Shown here in pieces: positions 1 to 5,931 of a DNA stretch of 5,931 nucleotides. Source of the DNA: Eubacteriales bacterium (GTDB lineage Bacteria > Bacillota > Clostridia > Christensenellales > CAG-138); contig JAQVRG010000105.1 in assembly GCA_028701165.1 (NCBI GenBank), positions 1-5,931 on the forward strand. The letters run 5' to 3'. The position numbers were made by a program, and so were the translations under genes. The first letter of the stretch is position 1. The number at the start of each line of letters is the position of its first letter. A model generated the notes under the pieces. That model had not been told where the DNA came from. It was given only the letters and a program-made list of their open reading frames with translations, and ran no database searches.

Positions 1-119
1 ATTTGACCGGACGCGCCCCCGCGGAATGCTACATAGATGATACCATGAGCTATTCCACCAATGAAGTGACCATCTACTGGAACTCCGCAATGATCTATTG
101 CATGGCTCTTTTGGCATAA
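1..119 (+). CDS. Glycoside hydrolase family 9 (endoglucanase-type), C-terminal end only
   Basis: This is the 3' end of a gene that begins outside the window. The first complete codon is at position 3, and 38 codons run to TAA at 117-119. Seen: the residues fit the GH9 active-site signature pattern [FYW]-x-D-x4-[FYW]-x3-E-x-[STA]-x3-N-[STA] exactly, from Tyr10 through Asp12, Tyr17, Glu21, Thr23 and Asn27 to Ser28 of the visible piece. Known: GH9 enzymes are inverting beta-1,4-glucanases; the Glu of this signature (Glu21 here, codon 63-65) is the catalytic acid and lies close to the end of the catalytic domain. The gene stops 17 residues after Glu21, so no carbohydrate-binding or dockerin module follows the catalytic domain; any accessory module would have to be N-terminal. 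Inferred role: hydrolysis of cellulose or related beta-glucans or oligosaccharides. Substrate, secretion and full length cannot be judged from this fragment. Confidence 0.82.
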   Translation, partial: LTGRAPAECYIDDTMSYSTNEVTIYWNSAMIYCMALLA

Positions 120-155
120 ATGAAAAGAAACGCGGCGAAGCGTGTTGATCTCTCG

Positions 156-189
156 GCGGCGGCTTATCCCGGCTTGGCTAAGCCGCCGC
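156..189 (+). terminator. GC-rich hairpin after the GH9 gene, possible terminator
   Basis: Two perfectly complementary 11-base arms (156-166 and 179-189) flank a 12-base loop, starting 36 bases after the GH9 stop codon. Stem strength and position suit transcript termination or 3'-end protection of the GH9 mRNA. No T-run follows the stem, so it is not a classical intrinsic terminator. The segment at 131-136 could compete for pairing with the right arm. Confidence 0.45.
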
Positions 190-260
190 GAACGATACAT
201 TGATTTATAAAGAATTGGTTCTGTATCCCATGGGCGGAAAGGTTTAAAGAATAAACGCGC

Positions 261-289
261 TTGACGATGCGGCGTTAAACTGGTAGACT
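261..289 (+). promoter_or_regulatory. Sigma-A-type promoter for the 469-residue gene
   Basis: A -35 box TTGACG (261-266, 5 of 6 consensus matches) is separated by exactly 17 bases from a -10 box TAGACT (284-289, 4 of 6 matches). Transcription would be expected to start about 6-7 bases downstream, at 295-296, which is the A of the ATG at 296. The promoter belongs to the downstream gene and indicates that it is transcribed independently of the GH9 gene. The remainder of the 120-295 gap holds the hairpin at 156-189 and nothing else I can identify; I looked for a c-di-GMP riboswitch-like core and did not see one. Confidence 0.5.
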
Positions 290-295
290 CACGCC

Positions 296-1705
296 ATGCG
301 GAATCGTAAGAAAAAAACGCCTTGGATCATTTTCATCATTGTTATCGCCGCTGCCGCGATTGCGATATGCTTTTTTGCAAGCCCCGCAAAGCCAAAAACA
401 GCTCCCGCAGGCACGCAAGCTACAGGGGAACAGCCGTCGGAATTATTCGCTGTCCAAAGCATTGTGTACGAAGCGACGCAGTATTCCTTCGGCTATACGC
501 CGGAAACAGCACCGCGTTACCGGATAACGCCGAATTTCAATCTTGCGTCCAAGGGCGATATCCTTATGGCGAACGAAAGCCATGACGAATGGCTTACCTG
601 CGGCATACTTGAAGAGACCGTCCTTAGCCGGGACAATTTTGACCGCTGCTTTGCGGAGGATATCCAACCCGGGATTTGGATGGACACGAACGCCGCGTCG
701 CTGCGTCAGAAAAACCAAAAGGCTTGGCGTGTGCTGGTTGCAGAAAATCCCAATTCCGTATTTTATTATTTGCTTAGACAGAAAAACGGAGATTACTATC
801 TTGCATACGGTTATCGTGGCGAGGATAACGAGCCTGCCTCCGTTCGATGGCTGTTTAAGCTGCGAACGGATACGAACGATACCTCGGAAGCGACCGCTCT
901 TGTCGCGGGCACATCCTATGTTACAAGCGCATGCCTGTATATGAACCCGCTCAGCTCTTTCTCGCCAATCAACGGCGATTCCGGGCAGCGATACAGCATA
1001 ACCGAAAATGCGCTCGTCATAACGGACAGAGCCAGCGGCGAAGTCATCCGCATGGCCGCTCCGGTAATATGGGGGTGGCAGCCCTTCCCTTATGCCGACG
1101 AGGACTGGGCGGCTCTTTTTTTCGACAGCGAAAACATCCCCCGCATTCGCGGCCGATACCGTGAAATGCTCTATCAGCCTTTGCCGGCACCGTACAGCCT
1201 GTTTTGCATGGACGGCCAGCTTTGGCTTGCGGAAATACATGAAAACAGCAATATGGGTAAATTCCTGTGGAGCTTATACGTTTTGATTCCCGAAAGCGGC
1301 CAAGACGAAACAGCCGAGGTGGATACAAACACCGTGATCGAACGGCTTTTTGACGCCGTTATGGCATCCCCCGCAGCATCCTCCAACCCCGGCGACTACC
1401 TTGCGGCACATCCGGAAGAGGAACGCGCGCTTCTCCGCTATGGCGACAATACGCTCCGCTACATCTTTTCCGAATTTTTAAACGGCGGTCAAACCGGCCT
1501 AAAGGGTCATGTTATGCGCATCGTTATGAACGCGTTGATCGGCGACGAAGCACACAAGGAGAACGCCGACACCGGGCAGGCGTATTTTGACGCATGGAAG
1601 GCCGACGCACAGCGTATGGCAGAAGCAGAAGGGCTTGACGCCATGCGGCAAACCGCGCCCAAGGCGTGGCTTCTGATGCAGGTTATCGCCGAAAAAGCAT
1701 CCTGA
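296..1705 (+). CDS. Membrane-anchored extracytoplasmic protein resembling the sensor region of clostridial BlaR1/M56-type proteins
   Basis: Seen: 469 residues. A basic N-terminus (RNRKKK, residues 2-7) is followed by one hydrophobic segment (about 10-28) and a Pro/Ala/Lys-rich linker (29-48), so the rest should lie outside the membrane, anchored or after cleavage. Cys25 lacks a proper lipobox. The body has three parts: about 55-195, rich in aromatics, with blocks such as KAWRV (142-146), FYYLLRQKNGDYYLAYGY (156-173) and RWLFKL (184-189); about 205-335, with CLYMNPLSS (213-221) and WGWQPFPY (259-266); and a helical C-terminal part from about 345, with SSNPGDYLAAHPEEE (362-376) and GGQTGLKGH (397-405). 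From memory, these blocks recur in the extracellular part of clostridial BlaR1/MecR1-like M56 peptidases. Here there is no HExxH zinc motif and no multi-helix membrane domain, so it is at best an orphan sensor or binding module. An in-frame stop at 284-286 leaves ATG 296 as the only reasonable start; no Shine-Dalgarno is evident. Ligand and function are unknown. Confidence 0.7.
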   Translation: MRNRKKKTPWIIFIIVIAAAAIAICFFASPAKPKTAPAGTQATGEQPSELFAVQSIVYEATQYSFGYTPETAPRYRITPNFNLASKGDILMANESHDEWLTCGILEETVLSRDNFDRCFAEDIQPGIWMDTNAASLRQKNQKAWRVLVAENPNSVFYYLLRQKNGDYYLAYGYRGEDNEPASVRWLFKLRTDTNDTSEATALVAGTSYVTSACLYMNPLSSFSPINGDSGQRYSITENALVITDRASGEVIRMAAPVIWGWQPFPYADEDWAALFFDSENIPRIRGRYREMLYQPLPAPYSLFCMDGQLWLAEIHENSNMGKFLWSLYVLIPESGQDETAEVDTNTVIERLFDAVMASPAASSNPGDYLAAHPEEERALLRYGDNTLRYIFSEFLNGGQTGLKGHVMRIVMNALIGDEAHKENADTGQAYFDAWKADAQRMAEAEGLDAMRQTAPKAWLLMQVIAEKAS

Positions 1706-1713
1706 TCCAATGA

Positions 1714-1732
1714 AAGGCACGTTTTCGTCCTT
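1714..1732. terminator. Small hairpin between convergent genes, weak terminator candidate
   Basis: In the 39-bp gap between the two convergent stop codons, AAGG (1714-1717) pairs with CCTT (1729-1732) and ACG (1719-1721) with CGT (1726-1728), leaving a bulged C at 1718 and a TTTT loop. Neither strand has a convincing T-run after the stem. Position is the main support for a bidirectional terminator. Confidence 0.25.
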
Positions 1733-1744
1733 GAAAAGCAGCGA

Positions 1745-2473
1745 TTAAGTAAGCATTATTTCCAGCATGCGCTGCGGGTTCTCCAAAAAGCTGCGCGTGA
1801 TTTGATAGTGTTCCGTCTCTTTGTAGGCGGTTTTTTGTATGCCCTTCTCGTTTAACAGGTATAGCTCCGCGTCCGGATACGCCATGAGAATGGGTGAGTG
1901 TGTAGCGATCAAGAATTGCGAATCTTCTTGGACAAGATCATGAATACGGCACAACAGCGCAAGTTGCCTTGAAGGCGAGAGCGCCGCCTCCGGTTCGTCC
2001 AATACATAGAACCCATGTCCACCAAAACGGTTCATTACCAAGGAAAGAAAGCTCTCCCCATGCGACTGCGCGTGCAAGGATCTGCCGCCGTATTGATCTA
2101 GGTAGGAAGGATCATCCTCCCGCGCCAGTTCGTCGATGTAAGACGCCGCGTTATAGAAGCTCTCCGCGCGCAAAAAGAAGCCGTCCCGCGCGCGGCGGGG
2201 TTCCTTTACCAGCGTAATATAACGATGCAGACCCGAATGCGTATTTTGCGTAGAAAAGTTAAAATTGCGCGTGCCGCCCTCCGGATTGAAGCCGAAGGCG
2301 ACGGCGGCAGCCTCCAGCAACGTCGATTTCCCCGCGCCGTTTTCGCCTATCAGAAAGGTGACCGGGCTTTCCAGCCGCAGCGTTTGTAATGCGGCGATTG
2401 CCGGAATACGCGAAAGATAAGCGTCCTCTGCCTCTAGGGGAACGTCGTTTCGATAGATTTCACGGACATACAT
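1745..2473 (-). CDS. AAA/ABC-type ATPase (predicted ATPase, COG3910-like)
   Basis: Soluble 242-residue protein with the full ABC-type nucleotide-binding set. Walker A is GENGAGKST (residues 43-51), a signature-like SHGES is at 137-141, Walker B is YVLDEPEA (156-163) with Asp159 and the catalytic Glu160, and the switch His192 is in ATHSP. Conserved blocks FGFNPEGG (60-67), FNFST (71-75) and FFLRAESFYN (99-108) mark a widespread stand-alone family of AAA ATPases related to RecF/SMC/OLD heads, whose physiological role is not established. The ATPase core is complete and there is no coiled-coil arm or nuclease (TOPRIM) domain, so an OLD-family nuclease is unlikely. The ATG at 2473 is preferred over an upstream TTG at 2554: family proteins begin close to MYVREI, a weak AGG ribosome site sits 10 bases upstream, and an extended -10 promoter and a palindrome occupy the longer reading frame. 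It is probably transcribed on its own. No adjacent partner gene suggests a toxin-antitoxin or defence pair. Confidence 0.85.
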   Translation of the reverse strand: MYVREIYRNDVPLEAEDAYLSRIPAIAALQTLRLESPVTFLIGENGAGKSTLLEAAAVAFGFNPEGGTRNFNFSTQNTHSGLHRYITLVKEPRRARDGFFLRAESFYNAASYIDELAREDDPSYLDQYGGRSLHAQSHGESFLSLVMNRFGGHGFYVLDEPEAALSPSRQLALLCRIHDLVQEDSQFLIATHSPILMAYPDAELYLLNEKGIQKTAYKETEHYQITRSFLENPQRMLEIMLT

Positions 2474-2504
2474 GCCTGCATTACCTGCCAAAGGTTTATT
2501 GTTT

Positions 2505-2513
2505 ATTGTACCA
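2505..2513 (-). promoter_or_regulatory. Extended -10 promoter for the ATPase gene
   Basis: On the minus strand TGG precedes TACAAT (2510-2505), giving the extended -10 pattern TGN-TACAAT with 5 of 6 matches to TATAAT. The expected start is near 2498, which leaves a leader of about 25 bases to the ATG at 2473. The -35 position 17 bases upstream (GTGCGG, 2533-2528) matches consensus poorly, as is common when an extended -10 is present. Confidence 0.4.
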
Positions 2514-2523
2514 CACAACGCGT

Positions 2524-2551
2524 CGCACCGCACGCGATATCGTGCGGTGCG
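2524..2551. repeat. 28-bp palindrome overlapping the ATPase promoter
   Basis: CGCACCGCACG (2524-2534) is perfectly repeated in inverted form at 2541-2551 around a 6-base centre. As DNA it covers about -26 to -53 relative to the predicted ATPase transcription start, where a repressor operator could lie. As RNA it would form a very stable 11-bp hairpin. No T-run follows on the minus strand, so it is a poor intrinsic terminator by itself; it could strengthen the hairpin at 2553-2575. Confidence 0.5.
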
Positions 2552-2552
2552 C

Positions 2553-2575
2553 AAAACGGCCCCGGTGGAGGCCGT
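2553..2575 (-). terminator. Intrinsic terminator of the PAS-GGDEF-EAL gene
   Basis: On the minus strand ACGGCC (2575-2570) pairs with GGCCGT (2561-2556) around an 8-base loop and is followed directly by a short T-run (through 2553). It starts 9 bases after the TAA of the large GGDEF/EAL gene. The T-run is short, so termination may be partial. Confidence 0.5.
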
Positions 2576-2584
2576 CCTTAAACG

Positions 2585-5500
2585 TTATGCAAAGCTTTCG
2601 TTATCATAGATGAGGTAGCCGTTCTTCCCGTTGTTTTTCACCTCGTACAGCGCCGTATCCGCGCGTTCAAAAGCGTCGGCAAACTCCCTGTCGTCCGGTG
2701 TTAACAGTGTGATACCCACGCTGCAATGCGTATGGGGTATATCCGGTATGGATATGCCCGCGATCTCATTGAGGATGCGTTTTGCGCACCGCTTCACCAC
2801 AGCGATATCACGGATGTCCTGCACGAAAGCGAAGAACTCGTCGCCGCCAAATCGTCCTAATATATCGTCCTCTCTGAAGATCATGCGCAGCCGCGTACCC
2901 GTCTCCTTGATGATCGCGTCGCCGAAAAGATGCCCCAGCGTATCGTTGATGCTTTTGAAATTATCGATATCAATCACGAACAAGGCGCAGTAACCGTGCT
3001 TGCCGCGCAGTATCTCCTGAATCATCTTTTCCGCCGTGGCACGGTTGAGCATGCCGCTAAGCGGCTCGATCTCCGTTTGCGCGCGCATCTCCTCCATGCT
3101 GCGCATCTCCTCATTGGCGTCCTCCGCTTTGCCGATAAAGCGGTAAACAACGCCTTGGCTGTCCGCTATGCTCTTGCATTTCGTCCGATACCAGCGAAAA
3201 TCCTTTCGGTCGTAGATGTCGGCAAGCAGCATATATTCCCCGGACATCGGCTGTTCCATAAAATCTCGGAAAATTTCCAAATACTTTTCCTTATAGTCCG
3301 CGTGCAAAAATGCCGTTCCCTCCGTATACGGCCGAAAATCCGCAATCGTTCTTGTTGAGCGGCCGCCGTTTCCATCGTAAAACGAAACGTGCATGGTATC
3401 CATATTGATATCGTAATCGAACAAAAGCGCGTTGCTGTCCTCCAGCAAAATTTCATAGGTCTGCTGAAAGATTTCATGCTCGCGTTCTTTTTCCAATACC
3501 TGTGCCGAAATATTGAATTTTTCTTCCCGCATGCTCTGCGTAAGCGCTTCGACCTGCGCCAAGGACGCTTCATATTGCAGCTCAAGCTTTCGCCGCTTTG
3601 TCGCGTCCGTATAGGTCACGCAGAAAACACCGCTTTCCTCGGTGCCGCCCAAAAAGGCGAACGTGCATTCCGTCCAAAGCAGGCGTCCGTCAGAATGATA
3701 GCAGCGAATGACGCCCTTTTGTACCTTTTGCGTTTCTACCGCTTGCTTAAAAAGCCGCTTTTCCCTATTGATATCATCACGGTTGACCTTTTCCCAAATA
3801 TTTTTGCTGATCACGCCGGAGGTATGCAGAGAATAGCCAAATAGGTCATAGTACCCATGATTCACGCGGATCAGTTCCAGCTTATCATCGGTCAACTCCA
3901 CGATCGCCACGCCGATATCCAGGCTTTCCATCAGCGCGTCTACCGCGGCGTTACCGCCGAGAAAATCGTTGCTGTGAAATTCTTTTTTTACTGTATGCTT
4001 CGGTTCGATATGCATCTTTTTATAATCTTCGATGTAAACGTCAAAAGCGCGCACATCCATGGGCTTTGCAAAATAATAGCCCTGAATTTGATCGCAGCCT
4101 ATGCTGTGCAAAAACATGATTTGCTCCGTGGTCTCCACGCCCTCGGCTACAACGGGGATGTTCAGCCAGCGGGACATGCGGAGGATCGCCGCCACGATGC
4201 TCCCCGCGCGCGAGGAGGTCTCAAAGCCTTCCAAGAACTTCATATCGATTTTCAGCACGTCCACCGGCAGCTCCTTGAGCATGTTCAAGGAGGAATAGCC
4301 GCTGCCGAAATCGTCCATCATGATGGTGAAGCCTTCTTCGCGCAGGAGCTTTACCGTATCATAGAGCTGCTCCGGGTTATCCGTATACGCCGTCTCCGTA
4401 ACCTCAAGCTTCAGATATTCCGGATCGATCTCGTAACGGATAAGCAGCGCCTTCAAATCCTCCGCCAAATTGACGTCATAGATGCTGCGCCGGGAAAGAT
4501 TCACGGAAATGGGCAGCAAGCGTTTATCCGTTTCCCGCCAAGTCCGCAAGATCTTACACGCTTCCTCCCAAACGTAATGATCGAGTCTTGCAATAAAACC
4601 GCTTTTCTCGAAAATCGGTATGAAGATTTGCGGCGGAATCATCCCTCTAACAGGATGCTTCCAGCGCACGAGCGCCTCCGCGCCGATAGGCTCGCCGTCT
4701 GACAAGCTGTGTACGGGCTGCAAATAGACGAGAAATTGTTTATCCTCCAGCGCCGTTTCCATTTCGCTCGCAATCTCCTGCTCGGCGATGATGCTGCTTC
4801 TCAATTTTTCGTCATAGTAAGCGTAAGGCACAAGATGATTGCCCTTTGCCATGGCTAGCGCCAAATTGGCGCGTTCGCACATCTGCGCTACGGGAAGGTT
4901 GGGATCGTCTATTTCATAAATACCGAAATTGATGATGACGCGGTCGCTGACGCCGATCTCGTTAAAGCCCTGCCTTGCAAGCGCAAGCATGGTTTCTATG
5001 GAAAAATAGGTCTTGGGGCAGCATATAACAAAATGATCGCTTTCCAGCCTGCCGCATATACCGATTCCCTGCATAGCCTTTTTAAAACGGCGCGCGCATT
5101 CCTGTAGAATCCTGTTGCCCGCCGCCGTTCCCAAAAGATCGTTAATCACGCTGAAGCGACTGATGTTAAAGCAAACCAACATATGCGGCCGCCCCGGAAA
5201 GGCGTTGAGCATCTTTTCCGTATTGTCGCAAAAGCCGTCCCTGTTAAGAAGCCCTGTCAAATCGTCATGCTCCAAGCGGTAACGTATTTGATCGTTGACA
5301 AGTCTTGATTTTTCTTCCTGCGCCCGCTGCGCCGTAACGTCGCAAAGCACAAGCAGAATCAGCGCTTTCGCGCCGTTCCCCTTTTCTATCCGGCGAAAGG
5401 TCGCCTGTAAATGCAAAACGTCGCCGTGAAGATTGCGTATTTTTAATTCCGTCTGCACCGGTGCATCCGTGCGCTCGGCAGCCTTTTGAAGCGCAGCATA

Positions 5501-5728
5501 AACATCGTCCCGATAATCGTCGAAAACCATGCTGAAAAAGCGCGTCAACGCATCCGCTTCATCATGGATCGCACAGCCGAGTATATCGCAGAAGCTCTGG
5601 TTTCGATATACAGAGGAAAGGGTCTTGTCCTTTTCGATCAAGGCAATCCCGTTGGATATGTTGTCAAATATGGTTAGAAGATGCTTTTCGTTTAAAATAT
5701 CTTCTATATGCGTCGATCTTTCCTGCAT
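2585..5728 (-). CDS. PAS-GGDEF(degenerate)-EAL-PAS-PAS-GGDEF protein, c-di-GMP cyclase/phosphodiesterase
   Basis: Cytosolic 1047-residue multidomain regulator with no membrane segment. Domain order: PAS (about 15-135); GGDEF (149-310) whose signature is degenerate, ESDHF at 229-233; EAL (318-562); linker; PAS (594-710); a charged helical, probably coiled-coil stretch (711-757); PAS (758-872); GGDEF (885-1042). The EAL domain keeps the catalytic and metal-binding residues: Glu351 in EALVRW, Asn410, Glu442 and Glu445 in EVTET, Asp472-Asp473 in DDFGSGYSS, Lys493 in KID, Glu529 in AEGVE and Gln549. The last GGDEF has an intact GGDEF at 961-965 and an RxxD inhibitory site (Arg952, Asp955) exactly five residues before it. 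The protein should therefore make c-di-GMP with product inhibition and also linearise it to pGpG, with three PAS domains sensing unknown signals. The ATG at 5728 is chosen over a TTG at 5752 because AGGGG lies 7 bases upstream. It lies 41 bp after another EAL gene on the same strand. Confidence 0.93.
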   Translation of the reverse strand: MQERSTHIEDILNEKHLLTIFDNISNGIALIEKDKTLSSVYRNQSFCDILGCAIHDEADALTRFFSMVFDDYRDDVYAALQKAAERTDAPVQTELKIRNLHGDVLHLQATFRRIEKGNGAKALILLVLCDVTAQRAQEEKSRLVNDQIRYRLEHDDLTGLLNRDGFCDNTEKMLNAFPGRPHMLVCFNISRFSVINDLLGTAAGNRILQECARRFKKAMQGIGICGRLESDHFVICCPKTYFSIETMLALARQGFNEIGVSDRVIINFGIYEIDDPNLPVAQMCERANLALAMAKGNHLVPYAYYDEKLRSSIIAEQEIASEMETALEDKQFLVYLQPVHSLSDGEPIGAEALVRWKHPVRGMIPPQIFIPIFEKSGFIARLDHYVWEEACKILRTWRETDKRLLPISVNLSRRSIYDVNLAEDLKALLIRYEIDPEYLKLEVTETAYTDNPEQLYDTVKLLREEGFTIMMDDFGSGYSSLNMLKELPVDVLKIDMKFLEGFETSSRAGSIVAAILRMSRWLNIPVVAEGVETTEQIMFLHSIGCDQIQGYYFAKPMDVRAFDVYIEDYKKMHIEPKHTVKKEFHSNDFLGGNAAVDALMESLDIGVAIVELTDDKLELIRVNHGYYDLFGYSLHTSGVISKNIWEKVNRDDINREKRLFKQAVETQKVQKGVIRCYHSDGRLLWTECTFAFLGGTEESGVFCVTYTDATKRRKLELQYEASLAQVEALTQSMREEKFNISAQVLEKEREHEIFQQTYEILLEDSNALLFDYDINMDTMHVSFYDGNGGRSTRTIADFRPYTEGTAFLHADYKEKYLEIFRDFMEQPMSGEYMLLADIYDRKDFRWYRTKCKSIADSQGVVYRFIGKAEDANEEMRSMEEMRAQTEIEPLSGMLNRATAEKMIQEILRGKHGYCALFVIDIDNFKSINDTLGHLFGDAIIKETGTRLRMIFREDDILGRFGGDEFFAFVQDIRDIAVVKRCAKRILNEIAGISIPDIPHTHCSVGITLLTPDDREFADAFERADTALYEVKNNGKNGYLIYDNESFA

Positions 5729-5735
5729 GGCATAT

Positions 5736-5740
5736 CCCCT
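5736..5740 (-). promoter_or_regulatory. Ribosome binding site that fixes the start of the large GGDEF/EAL gene
   Basis: AGGGG on the minus strand, 7 bases before the ATG at 5728. It lies inside the longer reading frame that opens with TTG at 5752, which argues that the eight extra residues are not translated. Confidence 0.7.
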
Positions 5741-5769
5741 GTTCACGCGCAAACGCCTAACATGCGATA

Positions 5770-5931
5770 CTATTTAGACAATTGCCGCTTTTCCTTTAAA
5801 ACCGCGGCGAAATCATTTTCAGGCAAGGGACTTGAGAGATAATAGCCCTGTCCCATTTGGCACCCAAGCTGCTTGAGATATAGGTAATCGTCCGCTGTTT
5901 CGATACCCTCGGCGATCACGGAAAGTCCCAT
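5770..5931 (-). CDS. EAL-domain protein, C-terminal end only
   Basis: The last 53 codons of a gene that enters from beyond the right edge, ending at TAG (5772-5770). Seen: VIAEGIET (visible residues 5-12), with the catalytic Glu8 and conserved Glu11, then LGC and GQGYYLSSPLP (27-37) with the conserved Gln28. This is the final part of an EAL fold, and the protein ends about 16 residues after it, so EAL is the C-terminal domain. Known: EAL domains hydrolyse c-di-GMP to pGpG; whether this one is active, and whether GGDEF or sensor domains precede it, cannot be seen. The Met at 5931 aligns with an internal EAL position and is not a start. The 41-bp gap to the next gene has no terminator, so the two are probably one operon. 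Confidence 0.85.
   Translation of the reverse strand: MGLSVIAEGIETADDYLYLKQLGCQMGQGYYLSSPLPENDFAAVLKEKRQLSK

Noticed and set aside
120..295. Possible c-di-GMP riboswitch or other structured leader before the 469-residue gene
   Set aside because: No conserved riboswitch core is visible, and the promoter at 261-289 would place transcription start after any such element.
443..1240. 265-codon open frame on the minus strand inside the 469-residue gene
   Set aside because: It lies entirely antisense to a gene with a promoter, signal segment and recognisable domain blocks, and its translation shows no family motif.
1745..2473. A phage-defence (OLD-like) system built on the ATPase
   Set aside because: The protein lacks a TOPRIM nuclease domain and has no adjacent partner gene. 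It matches a broadly distributed stand-alone ATPase family.
2474..2554. Extension of the ATPase by 27 residues to a TTG start at 2554
   Set aside because: The extra residues would be encoded by the palindrome and the extended -10 promoter, and family members begin near the Met at 2473.
3857..4702. 281-codon open frame on the plus strand
   Set aside because: It is antisense to the EAL and neighbouring PAS coding region, whose catalytic motifs are intact. The translation is rich in His and Ile/Leu with no recognisable domain.
4858..4872. 15-bp palindrome with 7-base arms (GCGCCAA / TTGGCGC)
   Set aside because: It falls within the degenerate GGDEF coding region, where Ala-Asn-Leu-Ala codons account for it; it has no regulatory context.
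5729..5752. Extension of the large GGDEF/EAL protein by eight residues to a TTG at 5752
   Set aside because: A good AGGGG ribosome binding site lies inside this extension, 7 bases before the ATG at 5728.

Overview
The window looks like chromosomal DNA of an anaerobic, plant-polysaccharide-degrading member of the Clostridia (Bacillota), with roughly balanced GC by eye. The hints are a family 9 glycoside hydrolase, a secreted domain that I recall mainly from clostridial BlaR1/M56-type membrane proteins, and c-di-GMP proteins with the PAS/GGDEF/EAL style common in Clostridia. This placement is inference; no rRNA or other marker gene is present.

Layout. Bases 1-119 (+) are the last 38 codons of a glycoside hydrolase family 9 gene, including its catalytic Glu. 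A 176-bp gap follows, holding a strong hairpin (156-189) and a sigma-A-type promoter (261-289). The promoter ends so close to the next ATG that the transcript may be leaderless. Bases 296-1705 (+) encode a 469-residue membrane-anchored extracytoplasmic protein resembling the sensor region of clostridial BlaR1-like proteins, but without a peptidase domain. It converges on a minus-strand block after a 39-bp gap. On the minus strand, in order of transcription, are: the C-terminal end of an EAL-domain protein (5931-5770, entering from outside the window); a 1047-residue PAS-GGDEF-EAL-PAS-PAS-GGDEF protein (5728-2585); and a 242-residue AAA/ABC-type ATPase (2473-1745). The 111-bp gap before the ATPase gene carries a probable terminator, a near-perfect 28-bp palindrome and an extended -10 promoter.

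How the genes relate. The two EAL genes are 41 bp apart with no terminator between them and are probably co-transcribed, making a c-di-GMP turnover locus. The large protein keeps a complete EAL active site and a complete C-terminal GGDEF motif with an inhibitory RxxD site, so it could both make and break c-di-GMP. Its first GGDEF is degenerate. The ATPase appears to have its own promoter and is probably a separate unit. The glycoside hydrolase and the 469-residue protein lie on the other strand, and I see no sequence evidence linking them to c-di-GMP. I find no tRNA, rRNA, CRISPR array, insertion sequence or recognisable riboswitch.
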